Assembly (NCBI GenBank): GCA_024402565.1
Contig: JAKSTM010000002.1
Span: 100,805 to 164,804 of the forward strand
DNA: 64,000 nt
Reading direction: 5' to 3'
Source of the DNA: Treponema sp.
GTDB lineage: Bacteria > Spirochaetota > Spirochaetia > Treponematales > Treponemataceae
Positions 15,605 through 26,600 of the stretch are shown in pieces (position 1 is the stretch's first letter; each line of letters begins with the position of its first letter). The notes beneath the pieces are model-generated. The model was not told the DNA's origin. It worked only from the letters and a program-made list of their open reading frames with translations, and did not search any database. Made by a program: the position numbers and the translations under genes.

Positions 15605-17015
15605 ATTTTTTATTGATCAACATGGATGCGCAAAAAACCGCGTTGATGGTGAAATTCTTGCAACTTATCTTGGAAAAGAAAACGAAAGATTCGAACTAAC
15701 AATGAATCCAGAAGAAGCGGATCTTATTATCATAAATTCTTGTGGATTTATAAAAAGTGCTAAGGAAGAATCTCTTAATGCAGTTCTTCAAACAAAGGCC
15801 GCTTATCCAGGAAAAAAAATCATTCTTGCGGGCTGTCTGGCTGAACGTTATGCAGAACATTTTAAGGATTCTCTTCCTGAAGTAGACGGCATTTTTGGAA
15901 ACGGAGAACTTTCTTCAATCGTAGAAGTAGCCGATGAAGTAATGGCTCAAAAAAAGGCTGTTGTAAAGGCTCCACAGAAAGGTGTTTCTTTCTGTATGCG
16001 CGAAGTTTCTTTCGGTTTTAGAAACAGTGCCTATGTAAAGACAACAGAAGGCTGTTCAAATCATTGTTCATTCTGTGCAATTCCACTTATTCGCGGCGAA
16101 TTAAGAAGCCGTCCCGCAGATTCCATTATTGAAGAAATTAAGAAACTGGTTTCAGAAGGTGTTTACGAATTAAACCTTATTGGTCAGGATCTTGCCGCTT
16201 ATGGAACTGGAATAGATGACTTTCAGATTAGAAAAGACCTTTCAAAAATTTCCGGACTTGAAATTACAGAAAAGCCTAACGATTTCTTTCCCGCTTCAGG
16301 AGTTACACCTCTCGCTGCTTTGTTAGGTGAGATTTCAAAAATCGAAGGTGATTTTGTTGTTCGTCTTTTGTACATTCATCCGGATCATTTTAATTTTGAT
16401 GTTCTTGATGTAATGAAAAAAGACAACAGATTCCTCCATTATTTTGATATTCCTTTCCAGAGTGGAAGTGGCGATATCATTCATTTAATGAATAGACGGG
16501 GAAATGCAGAAACATATTCTTCCATGATTAGAAAAATGCGCGAAGTTTTTCCTGATATGGTTCTTCGTACCACTTTTATGACTGGGTTTCCGGGAGAAAA
16601 AGAAAAACATTTTAAGGAAACAGCAAACTTCCTTTCTGAGATAAAACCTGACTGGTCAGGTTGCTTTGATTACAGCCTTGAAGAGGACACACCCGCTTAT
16701 AATCTCCGCCACAGGGTCCCTTCAAAGAAGGCAAAAAAACGGGCTGAAATTCTTGGTGATATTCAACAGGAAATAACTCTTTCAAAATTGGAAAGTTATG
16801 TTGGAAAAACTTTCAGTATATTAATCGAAGAAGTTATTCCAAATGAGGAAGAATGTCTCGCAATCGGAAGAGCCTGGTTCCAGGCACCGGAAGTTGATGG
16901 CGCTGTAGTTGTGCGTTACGAAGAGGAAGATAAGGCAAAGATTTTTGAAGGAGCTGTAGTACAGGCAAAAATCCTTTCAGTAACAGGAGTCGACCTGGAT
17001 TCCCGTTTAGTATAA
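15591..17015 (+). CDS. rimO: Ribosomal protein S12 methylthiotransferase RimO
   Basis: Radical-SAM enzyme that methylthiolates the conserved Asp of ribosomal protein S12, using two [4Fe-4S] clusters. N-terminal UPF0004 cysteines lie in FIDQHGCAKNRVD, INSCGF and LAGCLAERY. The radical SAM site is CSNHCSFC at ~152-159, followed by IRGELRSR. A C-terminal TRAM-like region ends the protein. An extra segment after IGQDLAAYG (ISGLEITEKPNDFFPA) lengthens the family core to 474 residues. The start is uncertain: TTG at 15591 or 15597, both inside the end of rodZ, with GGTGG a few bases upstream. MiaB is the alternative, but HGCAKNRVD favours RimO. Confidence 0.88.
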   Translation: MNLTKFFIDQHGCAKNRVDGEILATYLGKENERFELTMNPEEADLIIINSCGFIKSAKEESLNAVLQTKAAYPGKKIILAGCLAERYAEHFKDSLPEVDGIFGNGELSSIVEVADEVMAQKKAVVKAPQKGVSFCMREVSFGFRNSAYVKTTEGCSNHCSFCAIPLIRGELRSRPADSIIEEIKKLVSEGVYELNLIGQDLAAYGTGIDDFQIRKDLSKISGLEITEKPNDFFPASGVTPLAALLGEISKIEGDFVVRLLYIHPDHFNFDVLDVMKKDNRFLHYFDIPFQSGSGDIIHLMNRRGNAETYSSMIRKMREVFPDMVLRTTFMTGFPGEKEKHFKETANFLSEIKPDWSGCFDYSLEEDTPAYNLRHRVPSKKAKKRAEILGDIQQEITLSKLESYVGKTFSILIEEVIPNEEECLAIGRAWFQAPEVDGAVVVRYEEEDKAKIFEGAVVQAKILSVTGVDLDSRLV

Positions 17016-17090
17016 TTCTTTCAGGGGCATGTAAAAACTTTACGTAATTAAAACGAATTCAGATGGAATTGATATTAAAATAGGATTGAT

Positions 17091-19274
17091 ATGGAAGAAT
17101 TTTTGAATATGTTAAATTCCGAACAGCGGCAGGCAGTTGTCCATGAAGGTGGTAATCTGCTTATTCTTGCTGGCGCCGGTTCGGGAAAGACACGTGTAAT
17201 TACCACAAAAATTGCTTACCTCATTAATCAAAAAGATATAGATCCTTATCATATTCTTGCAGTTACTTTTACAAAAAAAGCGGCAAATGAAATGCGGGAA
17301 CGTGCAGTTCTTATGGAACCACGTGCTGAAAAAGCCTCTATAAAAACTTTCCATTCTTTCGGAGCCTGGTTTCTCCGGCGATATTACGATGCCGCCGGAC
17401 TCGAACAGAACTTTACAGTATATGACGATGATGATTCTCTGACGCTTTTAAAAAAAGCATGTCCTGAACTTTCTGCAAAGGATGCAAAGAAAGCGGCTCA
17501 TGATATTGCTCTGGCAAAAGATTATTTCCTTGGCCCAGATGATGATCTGTCAGCTGTAAACAGTGACTTTGATTTGCAGCCGATATATCAGGCTTACGAA
17601 GCCCGACTTCATTCAACAGGAAATGCTGATTTTGGTGACTTAATAATGCTGCCCGCTAAAGTAATGCAGGCAAATGAAAGCATTAAAAACTATATTCATA
17701 ATCGATTCAAAGTAATTATGGTCGATGAATATCAGGACTCTAATATTGCTCAGTTTAAACTCCTTCAGTACCTTTCAGGAGTGGAAGAAGGTTGTGATAC
17801 ATACACTTGTGTTGTCGGCGATGATGATCAGAGTATTTATGCTTTCCGCGGTGCCGAAGTTCAGAATATTTTGAATTTTCCAAATCAGTTTCCTAATACA
17901 GAAATTGTAAGGCTGGAAACAAATTATCGTTCTACTTCAAATATTTTGAATGCCGCAAGTCTTGTTGTAGAGAATAATACTTCTCGTCTTGGAAAGACTT
18001 TGGTTTCTGATCGAGGCGAAGGGAAAGAACCTGTACTGGCATTTTTACCGACCCAGGATACAGAATCTGAATTCGTTGCAGACCTTATTTCTAAATCGGT
18101 TTCTTTAGGACAGTCGTCCTATTCGGATTGGGCCGTGACCTATCGTATGAATGCACAGAGTGCCGGATTTGAAAGTGTTTTTCTAAAGCGCAAAATTCCA
18201 TATAAAGTTGTCGGGTCATTAAAATTCTATGAACGTCAGGAAGTTAAAGATGCGGTTGCATATATTAGTATTGTTGCAAATCAGAAAGATGAAATTTCTT
18301 TCCGTCGTATTGTAAATTTTCCGGTTCGTGGAATCGGGGACAAAACACAAGATAAAATAGTAGAGTTTGCACGGGATTATGATTCAGAATACCGCATGAC
18401 TCTTTTAATGGCCTGTGAGCATTTGGGACCAACTTTACCTAAGAAAGCAAAAGAAGGCTGTGAAAAATTTGTTACCCTGATTCATTCTTTGGAACAGTGC
18501 CTTACCGCCGGTGAAAACCTTTCTGAGTTTATGAAAAGGGTAGTGGAATATTCCGGACTTGAAGAATATTACAAAGCCGAAGAAGACGGAACTCAGCGAC
18601 TTGCCAACCTTCAGGAACTTGTAAATACAGCTTCTCTTTTTGAAAATTCTTACGAAGGGTTGAATGCTTTCCTTGATGCAATTAATTTGGATCGCAGTCT
18701 GGAAGAGCAGGAAGACGGTGGTACAAATTTTGTTACATTAATCACACTTCATAATACAAAAGGTCTGGAATTCCCTTGTGTGGTTATGAGTGGATTGGAA
18801 GAAGGAACTTTTCCTCGCCAGGATAAACTTGGGGCAGAGCTGGAAGAAGAACGACGTCTTTGTTACGTTGGAATCACCCGTGCAAAGAATGAACTGTATA
18901 TTACAAGCTGTTCGCAGAGACGAATGTATGGACGCACAGAATTTATGAAACCGTCTCCTTTTCTATATGAATGCAGACCCGCATTAAAAGTTATTGGAAA
19001 TGCTCCATATGCCTTTAGGGATATAGGTGGGGGATCAAAATCAGCGACAGATTCCTCTGCTGTTATGACCGCAAAGTGGGGAGAAAAAGCAGAAATTGCC
19101 GCTACCTGGAAAAAAGGAACCAAGATTTATAACGATGACTTTGGTTATGGCGTTATTGCAGAATGTCGTCTTAATGAAGGTGAATACGTAATAAAAGTCC
19201 AGTATGAAACAGGCGCATTTAAGACTTATCTTCCGGAATATCAGTCAAAGTCTCTAACAATTATAAAAGACTAA
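17091..19274 (+). CDS. Superfamily 1 DNA helicase, PcrA/UvrD/Rep type
   Basis: 3'-5' DNA helicase for repair and replication restart. The helicase motifs are all present: LNSEQRQAVVH (Q motif), LAGAGSGKT (Walker A, ~27), TFTKKAANEMRER, MVDEYQDSN (Walker B), GDDDQSIYAFRGA, LETNYRST, LITLHNTKGLEFP and RRLCYVGITRAK. The C terminus (KGTKIYNDDFGYGVIAECRL) matches the Tudor-like tail of PcrA. At 727 residues it is close to PcrA/UvrD length. AGGA precedes the ATG at 17091. It follows rimO after a 75-nt gap and converges with the UPF0164 gene, with a T-run but no clear terminator between them. PcrA, UvrD and Rep cannot be separated with certainty. Confidence 0.9.
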   Translation: MEEFLNMLNSEQRQAVVHEGGNLLILAGAGSGKTRVITTKIAYLINQKDIDPYHILAVTFTKKAANEMRERAVLMEPRAEKASIKTFHSFGAWFLRRYYDAAGLEQNFTVYDDDDSLTLLKKACPELSAKDAKKAAHDIALAKDYFLGPDDDLSAVNSDFDLQPIYQAYEARLHSTGNADFGDLIMLPAKVMQANESIKNYIHNRFKVIMVDEYQDSNIAQFKLLQYLSGVEEGCDTYTCVVGDDDQSIYAFRGAEVQNILNFPNQFPNTEIVRLETNYRSTSNILNAASLVVENNTSRLGKTLVSDRGEGKEPVLAFLPTQDTESEFVADLISKSVSLGQSSYSDWAVTYRMNAQSAGFESVFLKRKIPYKVVGSLKFYERQEVKDAVAYISIVANQKDEISFRRIVNFPVRGIGDKTQDKIVEFARDYDSEYRMTLLMACEHLGPTLPKKAKEGCEKFVTLIHSLEQCLTAGENLSEFMKRVVEYSGLEEYYKAEEDGTQRLANLQELVNTASLFENSYEGLNAFLDAINLDRSLEEQEDGGTNFVTLITLHNTKGLEFPCVVMSGLEEGTFPRQDKLGAELEEERRLCYVGITRAKNELYITSCSQRRMYGRTEFMKPSPFLYECRPALKVIGNAPYAFRDIGGGSKSATDSSAVMTAKWGEKAEIAATWKKGTKIYNDDFGYGVIAECRLNEGEYVIKVQYETGAFKTYLPEYQSKSLTIIKD

Positions 19275-19313
19275 ATTTTTTTTCGAAGTCTATTTTGTTT
19301 ATTCTATATTCGT

Positions 19314-20600
19314 TTATTCAAGGAACATACTGTCACGGATTTTCTGGAACATTTCAATCATTCTGTTTGCAGACTGGATTCCAAGAATTGCAGGATCAAA
19401 TCTTTTGTCCAGTTCCAGAACCTCTTCCCAATAATCTATAGCTCCCTGATAATCGCCCTGTGAAAAGCAATAAACACCCAGATTATACAGTTCGTCGATT
19501 CTCTTGGAAATTTCTGCACGTCCACGGTCACTCATAATAAATTTAGCAGAAATACTTATTCGGTTTAATGGGTTTCCGGAAGTTGTAAGATCAAGTGTGT
19601 AGTTAGCATTTACGCGTATTTTGTTGATTTCGAATTCGGCTCCAAAACTAATTCGCGGATTTGCCCCCTTAAGCTGGAAACCTGCCATAGCAGAAAAGAA
19701 TTCTGTTACACAAACTTCAATTCCTGCTCCAGTTTGGAACATCTGATATCCAATTTCAGGACTAAATGTAAAAGGCTGTCTGAAATCCACAGAAATTGTA
19801 ACCGGTTTAATAACTTTATAAGAAATACCTGCCGCGATACTGGAAGGAAGGGGATCATCCAGTCCGATGCCTTTTCCAAATCCTGTAATTGCTACACCAA
19901 GGTTTTGAACTGCAAGGCCGATTTTTAAGTTTGGTTCACGTGATGGATAGAACTTGGCAAAGTTGAATCGGGTCATAAGTCCTAAATCGCCCATGAAAGC
20001 AACGGAAGATTGTGCCAGACCTGAACCTGTAAGAATGGCTCCAGTGTCGTCATCGGCATAATCTGGCATTCCACGGAAGGCAGTTTTTGCCGTAACTCCC
20101 AGAGCAAGGCCTTTGAAGTTGTATCCGGAAAGGAAGTTATAAGAAGCGTTTACTGCTGCCATGGATTCGGTATAATATCCGCTGGAAGCGCGTGAACCAA
20201 AGATATCGTATTCAGTGAAAGGTACGTAGAAACAAGAAAAAGATGCACCCATTCCAAAGTCTTTGATTCGGCTGGTAATGGAAACTGTTTCCATGTTTGA
20301 GTCAGCAATCCAGGAATTATGAAAAACGCTTGCCTGGGTATTTGAAAGAAGTGACGAACCGGCTGGATTAAAGTTTATGTAGCTGACATCATCTGAAAGT
20401 CCTGTAAAGGCACAGCCCATACTTTCTGCACGGCCGCCTAAAGGAATCAGAAGTGAATGGAAACTGGTAGCTCCCTCATTCGAATCAATGAAAGGTGAAA
20501 AAATATCTCCAATTACTGTAGAAAAATCGGTCAAGGAAAGAGCCGGTATTTCCCAAAGAGTGAGAAAAATAGAAAAAGCAATAATCGCAGTTTTTTTCAT
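19314..20600 (-). CDS. UPF0164 outer-membrane beta-barrel protein, PorV/FadL-like, with C-terminal TPR
   Basis: The 428-residue product has an export signal (TAIIAFSIFLTLWEIPALS) and the opening of UPF0164/PorV-PorQ proteins: SLLIPLGGRAESMGCAFTGL, then DDVSYINFNPAGSSLL. A long run of alternating beta-strands with aromatic ends follows (residues ~70-365), as expected for a 14-strand barrel. The last ~60 residues form a TPR-like helical hairpin (LYNLGVYCFSQGDYQGAIDY). In T. pallidum UPF0164 proteins are described as FadL-like surface barrels, some with TPR tails; related PorV proteins act in type IX secretion elsewhere. Function here is not known. It is divergent from the TPR-protein gene, sharing an 87-bp promoter region. 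Confidence 0.85.
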   Translation of the reverse strand: MKKTAIIAFSIFLTLWEIPALSLTDFSTVIGDIFSPFIDSNEGATSFHSLLIPLGGRAESMGCAFTGLSDDVSYINFNPAGSSLLSNTQASVFHNSWIADSNMETVSITSRIKDFGMGASFSCFYVPFTEYDIFGSRASSGYYTESMAAVNASYNFLSGYNFKGLALGVTAKTAFRGMPDYADDDTGAILTGSGLAQSSVAFMGDLGLMTRFNFAKFYPSREPNLKIGLAVQNLGVAITGFGKGIGLDDPLPSSIAAGISYKVIKPVTISVDFRQPFTFSPEIGYQMFQTGAGIEVCVTEFFSAMAGFQLKGANPRISFGAEFEINKIRVNANYTLDLTTSGNPLNRISISAKFIMSDRGRAEISKRIDELYNLGVYCFSQGDYQGAIDYWEEVLELDKRFDPAILGIQSANRMIEMFQKIRDSMFLE

Positions 20601-20687
20601 CTTCTTTATTATCGGAATTTTTTTTTCTATAATGAATAGTAATAATTTTCCGAAAAATAGAATAGGGGAATAGACTTTTTAGGATTT

Positions 20688-23672
20688 ATGACTAAAAAAC
20701 GGCTTTTTGTCCTTATTTTTACTTTCTCTTTTTGCTTCATTCAGGCTTTTGCCGCGGAAAAGAATGACGGGGATGTTATGAGCCTTTCGCAAATCGACGT
20801 TCTCATAAAAGAAACTCGTTATGACCAGGCCCTGGAAGAATTAAATAAGTACATAATTCAAAATCCTGAAAATTTCGATAATGCACAGGCCCGAATTGAA
20901 CGAATTATGCTGGCTCGAAACCGGTATTCACGTCTTGCCGAAGAGTTGATTCAGTTGATTATTGACGAACCAGATAATTCTGAAAAAATTTATAAAATTA
21001 CTTCGGAACTTGAACATTTGGAAAAATATCCTTCAGACCGCCAGCTGGCTTTTATCCGTGAAACCAGAATTGCGGCTGAGTTTAACTACTTCCGAAAAGA
21101 ATATATTCGCCTTCATGAAGAAACAGAAAATCTGGTTCATTCAGGACAATATATGGCAGCAGCTCGAAAAGCCAGAGAAGGTTTTGAGCTTTACCAGGAA
21201 CGATTTTTTGATGAATGGTCTCAGGAGGATGTCGTTTCTCCAGTAAAAACAGCTTTGCTGAATATAGATGAATCACTCATAAATTATGACGCAATTCAAA
21301 AAAGAATTACTGAATCTGTAGACGCCTTTGTTCGGGCAGTCGATGAAGAAAAAAAGGATGAAATCAGTACTGCCTGGCTTGCAGTTCAGACTGATTTTAT
21401 GGAATTTGCTGTAATCAGAAATCAGATTTATGAATCCGGAGAAACTTTTAAAAATACTTTTGAATATATGAAAAGTATTTCTGAAGAAGAACTTACAGAT
21501 GCTTCTTTCTTACCTTTTGTAACTCGTTTTACAGTAGGTCAGACAGATAATGCAGACACGGGAATTGCCGGTGTAATGAATTCACAGTGGTACAGTTCTA
21601 TGAATCGCATGAAATCTGCAGTTTCAAAAAAACTCCAGGTTTACGAGAATCTTTTCGCCGCATCATTACCGGAAGAAATAATGACATCTTCTCTTTCTGA
21701 ATTAAATCTTCAGGCGGTCCCAAATATTCAGCAGTATTCAAATCTTGCCATAAGGGTAAATGCTTTAAACTTCAATTTGTCACCAGATATTTACGAGTCT
21801 GATACTGTTTCTTTTGAGTCAGAATGTTCCTATGGATATCAAATACCTGTAAAGATTCAGGAAATGTATTCGCTGAAACAGAATGTTGAAGCTCGTTTTA
21901 ATGTGGTTAAGTCAGTAAAAGAACCAGAGTCTCCTGCAAAAGCTGAATTAGAAAGAAATTCTTTCTGCCGTACATTTTTAAATGAAATGGCAAAGGTTCC
22001 GCTTGTTTCCAGTGAAGAAGAATTCCTAAAATCAACAGAAGCCTTTGAAGTAAATGGTGAAACATTGATTGCTATGAAACAGAAGTTTCAAAATTATGCT
22101 TCAGAAATTTCTGATTCCGTTAATGAAACCCTTCGAACTGGAAGTGAACGGTTCTGTGATTACTTGAAAACTGCAGGAGTGGAATTTCTTGAACAGAGCA
22201 GAAATGATTATTCTGTCGCAAAACTCCTCTTTGACGGTGATGAGTCCAGTGAAAAGTCAATTATTGAAAAATATCCTGAAAAATCTCTTTCAGAGTCTGC
22301 CGCATTGAATTCAAAAATCGACAGACAGATAGAAGTTATTTCCGGTCACATAGCTTTATTGCCTGAACTTCAGGATATTTCATTTTCAGAAAGTACAAGG
22401 AATGAACTAAATTCTGATATCGAAAAACTAAATGAATTGAAATCTTCATCTTCAGAACTCGCTTCATTATGTCGTACGCAGATTCAAAATGCACAGCGTG
22501 CCCGAAATGAAGCGGAACTTCGTTTCAATCAGGCTGAAAGTGCATTAAGACAAGATAATTTTGATGTAGCACGAACCAGACTTCAGAATGCACGAACAAA
22601 ATATAATGAAGCTCTTGCTTTGTCTTTTTCTGAAGAACTTCAAAACAGAAGTGATGAATTATTGATTCAACTTGGCGAAAGAATTAACCAGAAAGAAAAT
22701 GAATACGTCGTTTCCGATGTTCGTCGCCTGAAAACACAGGCAAAAAATGAATACTATGCAGGAAACTTTGAAGCCGCTGAAAATTATTTGACACAGGCAT
22801 CTGCACGTTGGGCAGTCACAAACGTTGAAGAAGACTTGGAAATTACAGGACTTCGAGCCCTTGTTACTTCCGCTCTTTCTATGAAGACTGGTCGTGTTAT
22901 TTTGCCTTCGGCTCCGCTTTATCCGGAAATGTCACAGATTCTGAGTGTTGCTTCTCAGTATTATACGGAAGGTTCTGATTTAATTAAAAAAGGAAATTCT
23001 GAAGAAGGAATTGCTCAGCTTCAGCATGCCCTTCAAAAAATTCAGGAAGTTCAGCTGGTGTATCCTTTGAATCAGGAAGCCTCACTTTTGTCTTTAAGAA
23101 TTCAGAAAGTTTTAAGTCCGAACGACTTTGACCAGATGTTTGCCAGAAAAGTTTCTGAAGCAAAAGCAACTTATAAAAATAAGGACAAACAACAGCAAAG
23201 TTATGCCGATTTGCTCGACTTGTATGAAATTAATTCTAAGTATCCTGGCTTAAAAGAATTGATTTATGATGTTGAACTGGAAATTGGAATCAGGCAGCGG
23301 CCTGTTACAAAGGTCGTTTCGAATAAAGCTTCGGAATTAACAAAAGAGGCTCAGTCAATTTTTAATCGGGCAAAAGGAAACGAAGACGAACTTCGTAAAG
23401 CTCTGGCAAAACTGGATGAAGCAATTTCTTTGGATCCGAATAACTCGTCTGCCATTAATCTGAAAGATAAAATTCAGGTTAGTATTGGTGGTAAAGCCGC
23501 AGCGGTACTTTCAGCAGAAGACGAAAGCAGATATCAGGTAGCCATTCTGGAACTTCAAAGAAATAATCTGATTACTGCCAACGCAATTGTTGAACAGCTT
23601 TTGCAAAAAGATTCAAACAAGAATTCTACAAAGATTCTTGAATTAAGAAAAAAAATAAAGGCACTCTTATAA
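20688..23672 (+). CDS. Large secreted helical protein with TPR-like repeats
   Basis: The 994-residue product has a signal peptide (LFVLIFTFSFCFIQAFA) and is otherwise almost wholly helical and charged. TPR-like pairs appear near the N terminus (IDVLIKETRYDQALEELNKY, AARKAREGFELYQERF), in the middle (AELRFNQAESALRQDNFDVA, KNEYYAGNFEAAENYLTQAS) and at the C terminus (LRKALAKLDEAISLDPNNS). No catalytic motif is visible. The gene ends 1 nt before the SpoIIE phosphatase gene, so the two are probably one operon and may form a periplasmic sensing scaffold. I recall the same neighbour set in T. pallidum (TP0854-TP0856 region), which supports conservation but not a function. AGGA lies just before the ATG. 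Confidence 0.8.
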   Translation: MTKKRLFVLIFTFSFCFIQAFAAEKNDGDVMSLSQIDVLIKETRYDQALEELNKYIIQNPENFDNAQARIERIMLARNRYSRLAEELIQLIIDEPDNSEKIYKITSELEHLEKYPSDRQLAFIRETRIAAEFNYFRKEYIRLHEETENLVHSGQYMAAARKAREGFELYQERFFDEWSQEDVVSPVKTALLNIDESLINYDAIQKRITESVDAFVRAVDEEKKDEISTAWLAVQTDFMEFAVIRNQIYESGETFKNTFEYMKSISEEELTDASFLPFVTRFTVGQTDNADTGIAGVMNSQWYSSMNRMKSAVSKKLQVYENLFAASLPEEIMTSSLSELNLQAVPNIQQYSNLAIRVNALNFNLSPDIYESDTVSFESECSYGYQIPVKIQEMYSLKQNVEARFNVVKSVKEPESPAKAELERNSFCRTFLNEMAKVPLVSSEEEFLKSTEAFEVNGETLIAMKQKFQNYASEISDSVNETLRTGSERFCDYLKTAGVEFLEQSRNDYSVAKLLFDGDESSEKSIIEKYPEKSLSESAALNSKIDRQIEVISGHIALLPELQDISFSESTRNELNSDIEKLNELKSSSSELASLCRTQIQNAQRARNEAELRFNQAESALRQDNFDVARTRLQNARTKYNEALALSFSEELQNRSDELLIQLGERINQKENEYVVSDVRRLKTQAKNEYYAGNFEAAENYLTQASARWAVTNVEEDLEITGLRALVTSALSMKTGRVILPSAPLYPEMSQILSVASQYYTEGSDLIKKGNSEEGIAQLQHALQKIQEVQLVYPLNQEASLLSLRIQKVLSPNDFDQMFARKVSEAKATYKNKDKQQQSYADLLDLYEINSKYPGLKELIYDVELEIGIRQRPVTKVVSNKASELTKEAQSIFNRAKGNEDELRKALAKLDEAISLDPNNSSAINLKDKIQVSIGGKAAAVLSAEDESRYQVAILELQRNNLITANAIVEQLLQKDSNKNSTKILELRKKIKALL

Positions 23673-23673
23673 T

Positions 23674-26600
23674 ATGAAAAAATTGGGACTTACAAAAATA
23701 TTTGCTGCCATTTTCATTTTTCTCGCTTGTTCCAGTTTTTCATATGCGGAAGAATTTTACTGGGAAAATCCGGAAGTTATCTCAAAAAATGATTCTAGAT
23801 TTCCTAAATCTGTGACAAATGAAAAAGAATCTTGTATTATCTGGCAGGAAATAGATAAAAAATCTCATCAGATTCGTCTTTCCGCTTCTTATTATTCGAA
23901 AATTGGAAAATCTGTTGATTTTGAAAGATTTTCCGATCCTGTGAAATATTCCGGCGAAATACCAGATATTTATTCTGCAGTTATGAAAGCGGACGGTACA
24001 GTTTTTGTAGCACTCCTTTCAGGAACACACGAAGTAACTGTTTATAAATTAACTTCAGATGGAAATGTTGAAACAAATGTGATTTCAAAACAAGAAAAAT
24101 TTCTTGCTGCTCCACGTCTTTATATAACATCCAGAAACTCACTTATGCTTTTCTGTTCTTCAAGCGAAAACGAGTCTTTTGGAATTGTTTATTCAGAATC
24201 CCGGGATGGCAGAAACTGGTCAAACTTTTATTCTTTTGGACCTTCAGAAAATTATTCGAATCCTTTTGTTCCTTCTCTTGTTTCTTGCAGAGGTGGCGAC
24301 CTTGTAGTTTTTCAGGCACAGCTTATTACAAGTTCCCGCATTTCGTATCAGCTTTATGGAACTTTTTCTTCTGATGGAAATACCTGGAGTACACCTTTCA
24401 TTCTTACTGACCAGAAAACTATTCCCGCTTCAGATTCCAGAGTCTATACAAATTTCCAGAACCAGCAGCCTTTTCTTTTTAATTACAAAAATGAAACATA
24501 CATAGTATGGGAACGAACTTTTTATCTTTCTGAAAATGCAAATTTATGGATTCAGAAAATTACTCCCGATGGAGTAGTAGCGGGAACATCCGAACAGATA
24601 ACAATGAATGGAAATGCTTCCCGTGCACAGCTTTTTAACTATAATGGTCAGCTTTCCATGGTTTGGTTTGATACCAGAAGTGGTGTAGAACGAGTTTATT
24701 TTGCTCAGAAAAATGGTATGTACTGGGATGAAAGCAGTCTTTCTTCAGGACGTAATTCAAGTCTTTTTGCATTTCCTGTTCTGACCGAAAATGGCAAACA
24801 GCTTTCTTTTGTGTGGCAGCAGACTTCAAAATCTTCTGGAAGTATTATCCTTTTAAAACCAGATACTTCTGCTCCAAAACCAGTTATAAATCCTCTTTCT
24901 TTTAAAGAAGGACATCATAGTACAAATAAGAATGTAAAAATAAAAGTAGTTATGCCTGAAGATTCATCAGGTATAGCGGGCTTTTCTTATTCCTGGTCTC
25001 AGGATGAAACTGTTGAACCTGAATATATAATGACTAATCTTTCCGGGCAGAATACTATAAATCTGAAAGCAGATACTGATGGTGACTGGTATTTCCGCGC
25101 CCGCGTATTTGATTATGCAGGAAACATTTCTGAATCTTCTAGGGTTGTTTATAATCTTGATATTACGCCGCCTGTAAAGCCTGAAATTACATTTTATGAC
25201 CTTGATAAATATTTTATTCCAAAGACAAATGCTCTTTCAGTAGGATTTTCAGGAAATGAACAGGATTCCGATTTAGCAGGTTATACTTACAGTTTTGATT
25301 ACATTTCGGCACTTCCTAAAAAGCTGGTTGATAATCCGCGTCATCCGATTAGTCTTTCGGAAGAAGAAATCGCAGACGAACTTTTAAGACTTGAAGAAAA
25401 ATATGCTGATCTGATTCAAAAAGGACGTAAAGTTCCAAACAAGGTAATGACTCAGAAAAAGTCGGTAAACTTTTCTGCACGGGCTAACGGTATTTATCTT
25501 ATTACCATCGCCGCTATAGATGAAGTTGGAAATGTTTCAGAAACCGCTTCGAAACTTCTGGTTTTGAATAAGTTTGTCCCAAGAACTTACATTCTTTCGG
25601 CAAAATCTTCGGTAAATGAACTTGGAGAAGTTACACTTACTGTTACTGGTGGTGGATTTACTTATGATGGAAATATTTCTTCTATATATATAGATCGTGA
25701 TGGAATTGAACCATATGATATGACGCTGACTCGTGGAACCGGACAATTCCAGGTTATGTCAGATAATAAAATTTCCGGAATAAAGCTTGGAAATAATCTG
25801 GATGAAGGTACTTATCATATAGGACTTGTTCATACAGACCGCGGACTTTACATGAGTAAAGCAATAGTACGCATTGAACAGAATGGTACTATAAAAATTG
25901 AACCTGACGTTAAATTCGTTCCTGACTGGAAAGTTGTAGACGAAACTTATAAATATTCAATCAATACAAATTATTTGCTTTTAGCCGCAATTATTCTCCT
26001 TAGCCTTGGAATCTTAGTTTTTGCTTTCCAGGGCTTCATTCAGACAGCACGGGAATCTGTGCTGGTTCGTAAGGAAGTAACGGCATTGATTACAGGAGGA
26101 CTTATGCCTGCAGAAAAGAAAATGAAATCGGACGCATTAAAGAAAAAAGGAATCAGTATTAAAATTAAGCTGATGGGCTTTACTTCTGCTCTGGTTTTTG
26201 CGGTAGTAAGTCTTGTAGCAGTTCCTCTTGGTTACATTATGACAACAATGCAGGAAAGAACTTTGGGACGTGGTCTTCAGCAGCGAGTTGAAGTTCTTCT
26301 GGAAAGTCTTTCTTCAGGTGCAAAAGCCTACATGCCAGCAAATAATATTCTTGAACTTAGTTACCTTCCAGGGCAGGCGGAATCTATGGATGAAGCCAGA
26401 TTTGCCACAATCATAGGTGAATCAGAAAACGCCGAAAAGGCTGGTATGAATTATGTGTGGGCAACAAACGATGCCGCTATTTCAGAAAAAATCGACACCG
26501 AGATTATAAACTTTGGTGTATCGCGTAACATTGAACCAATCGTGGAAGAAATTACTAAACAGTGTATTGCACTTAATGAAGAAGCGGTTAAATCTGTAGG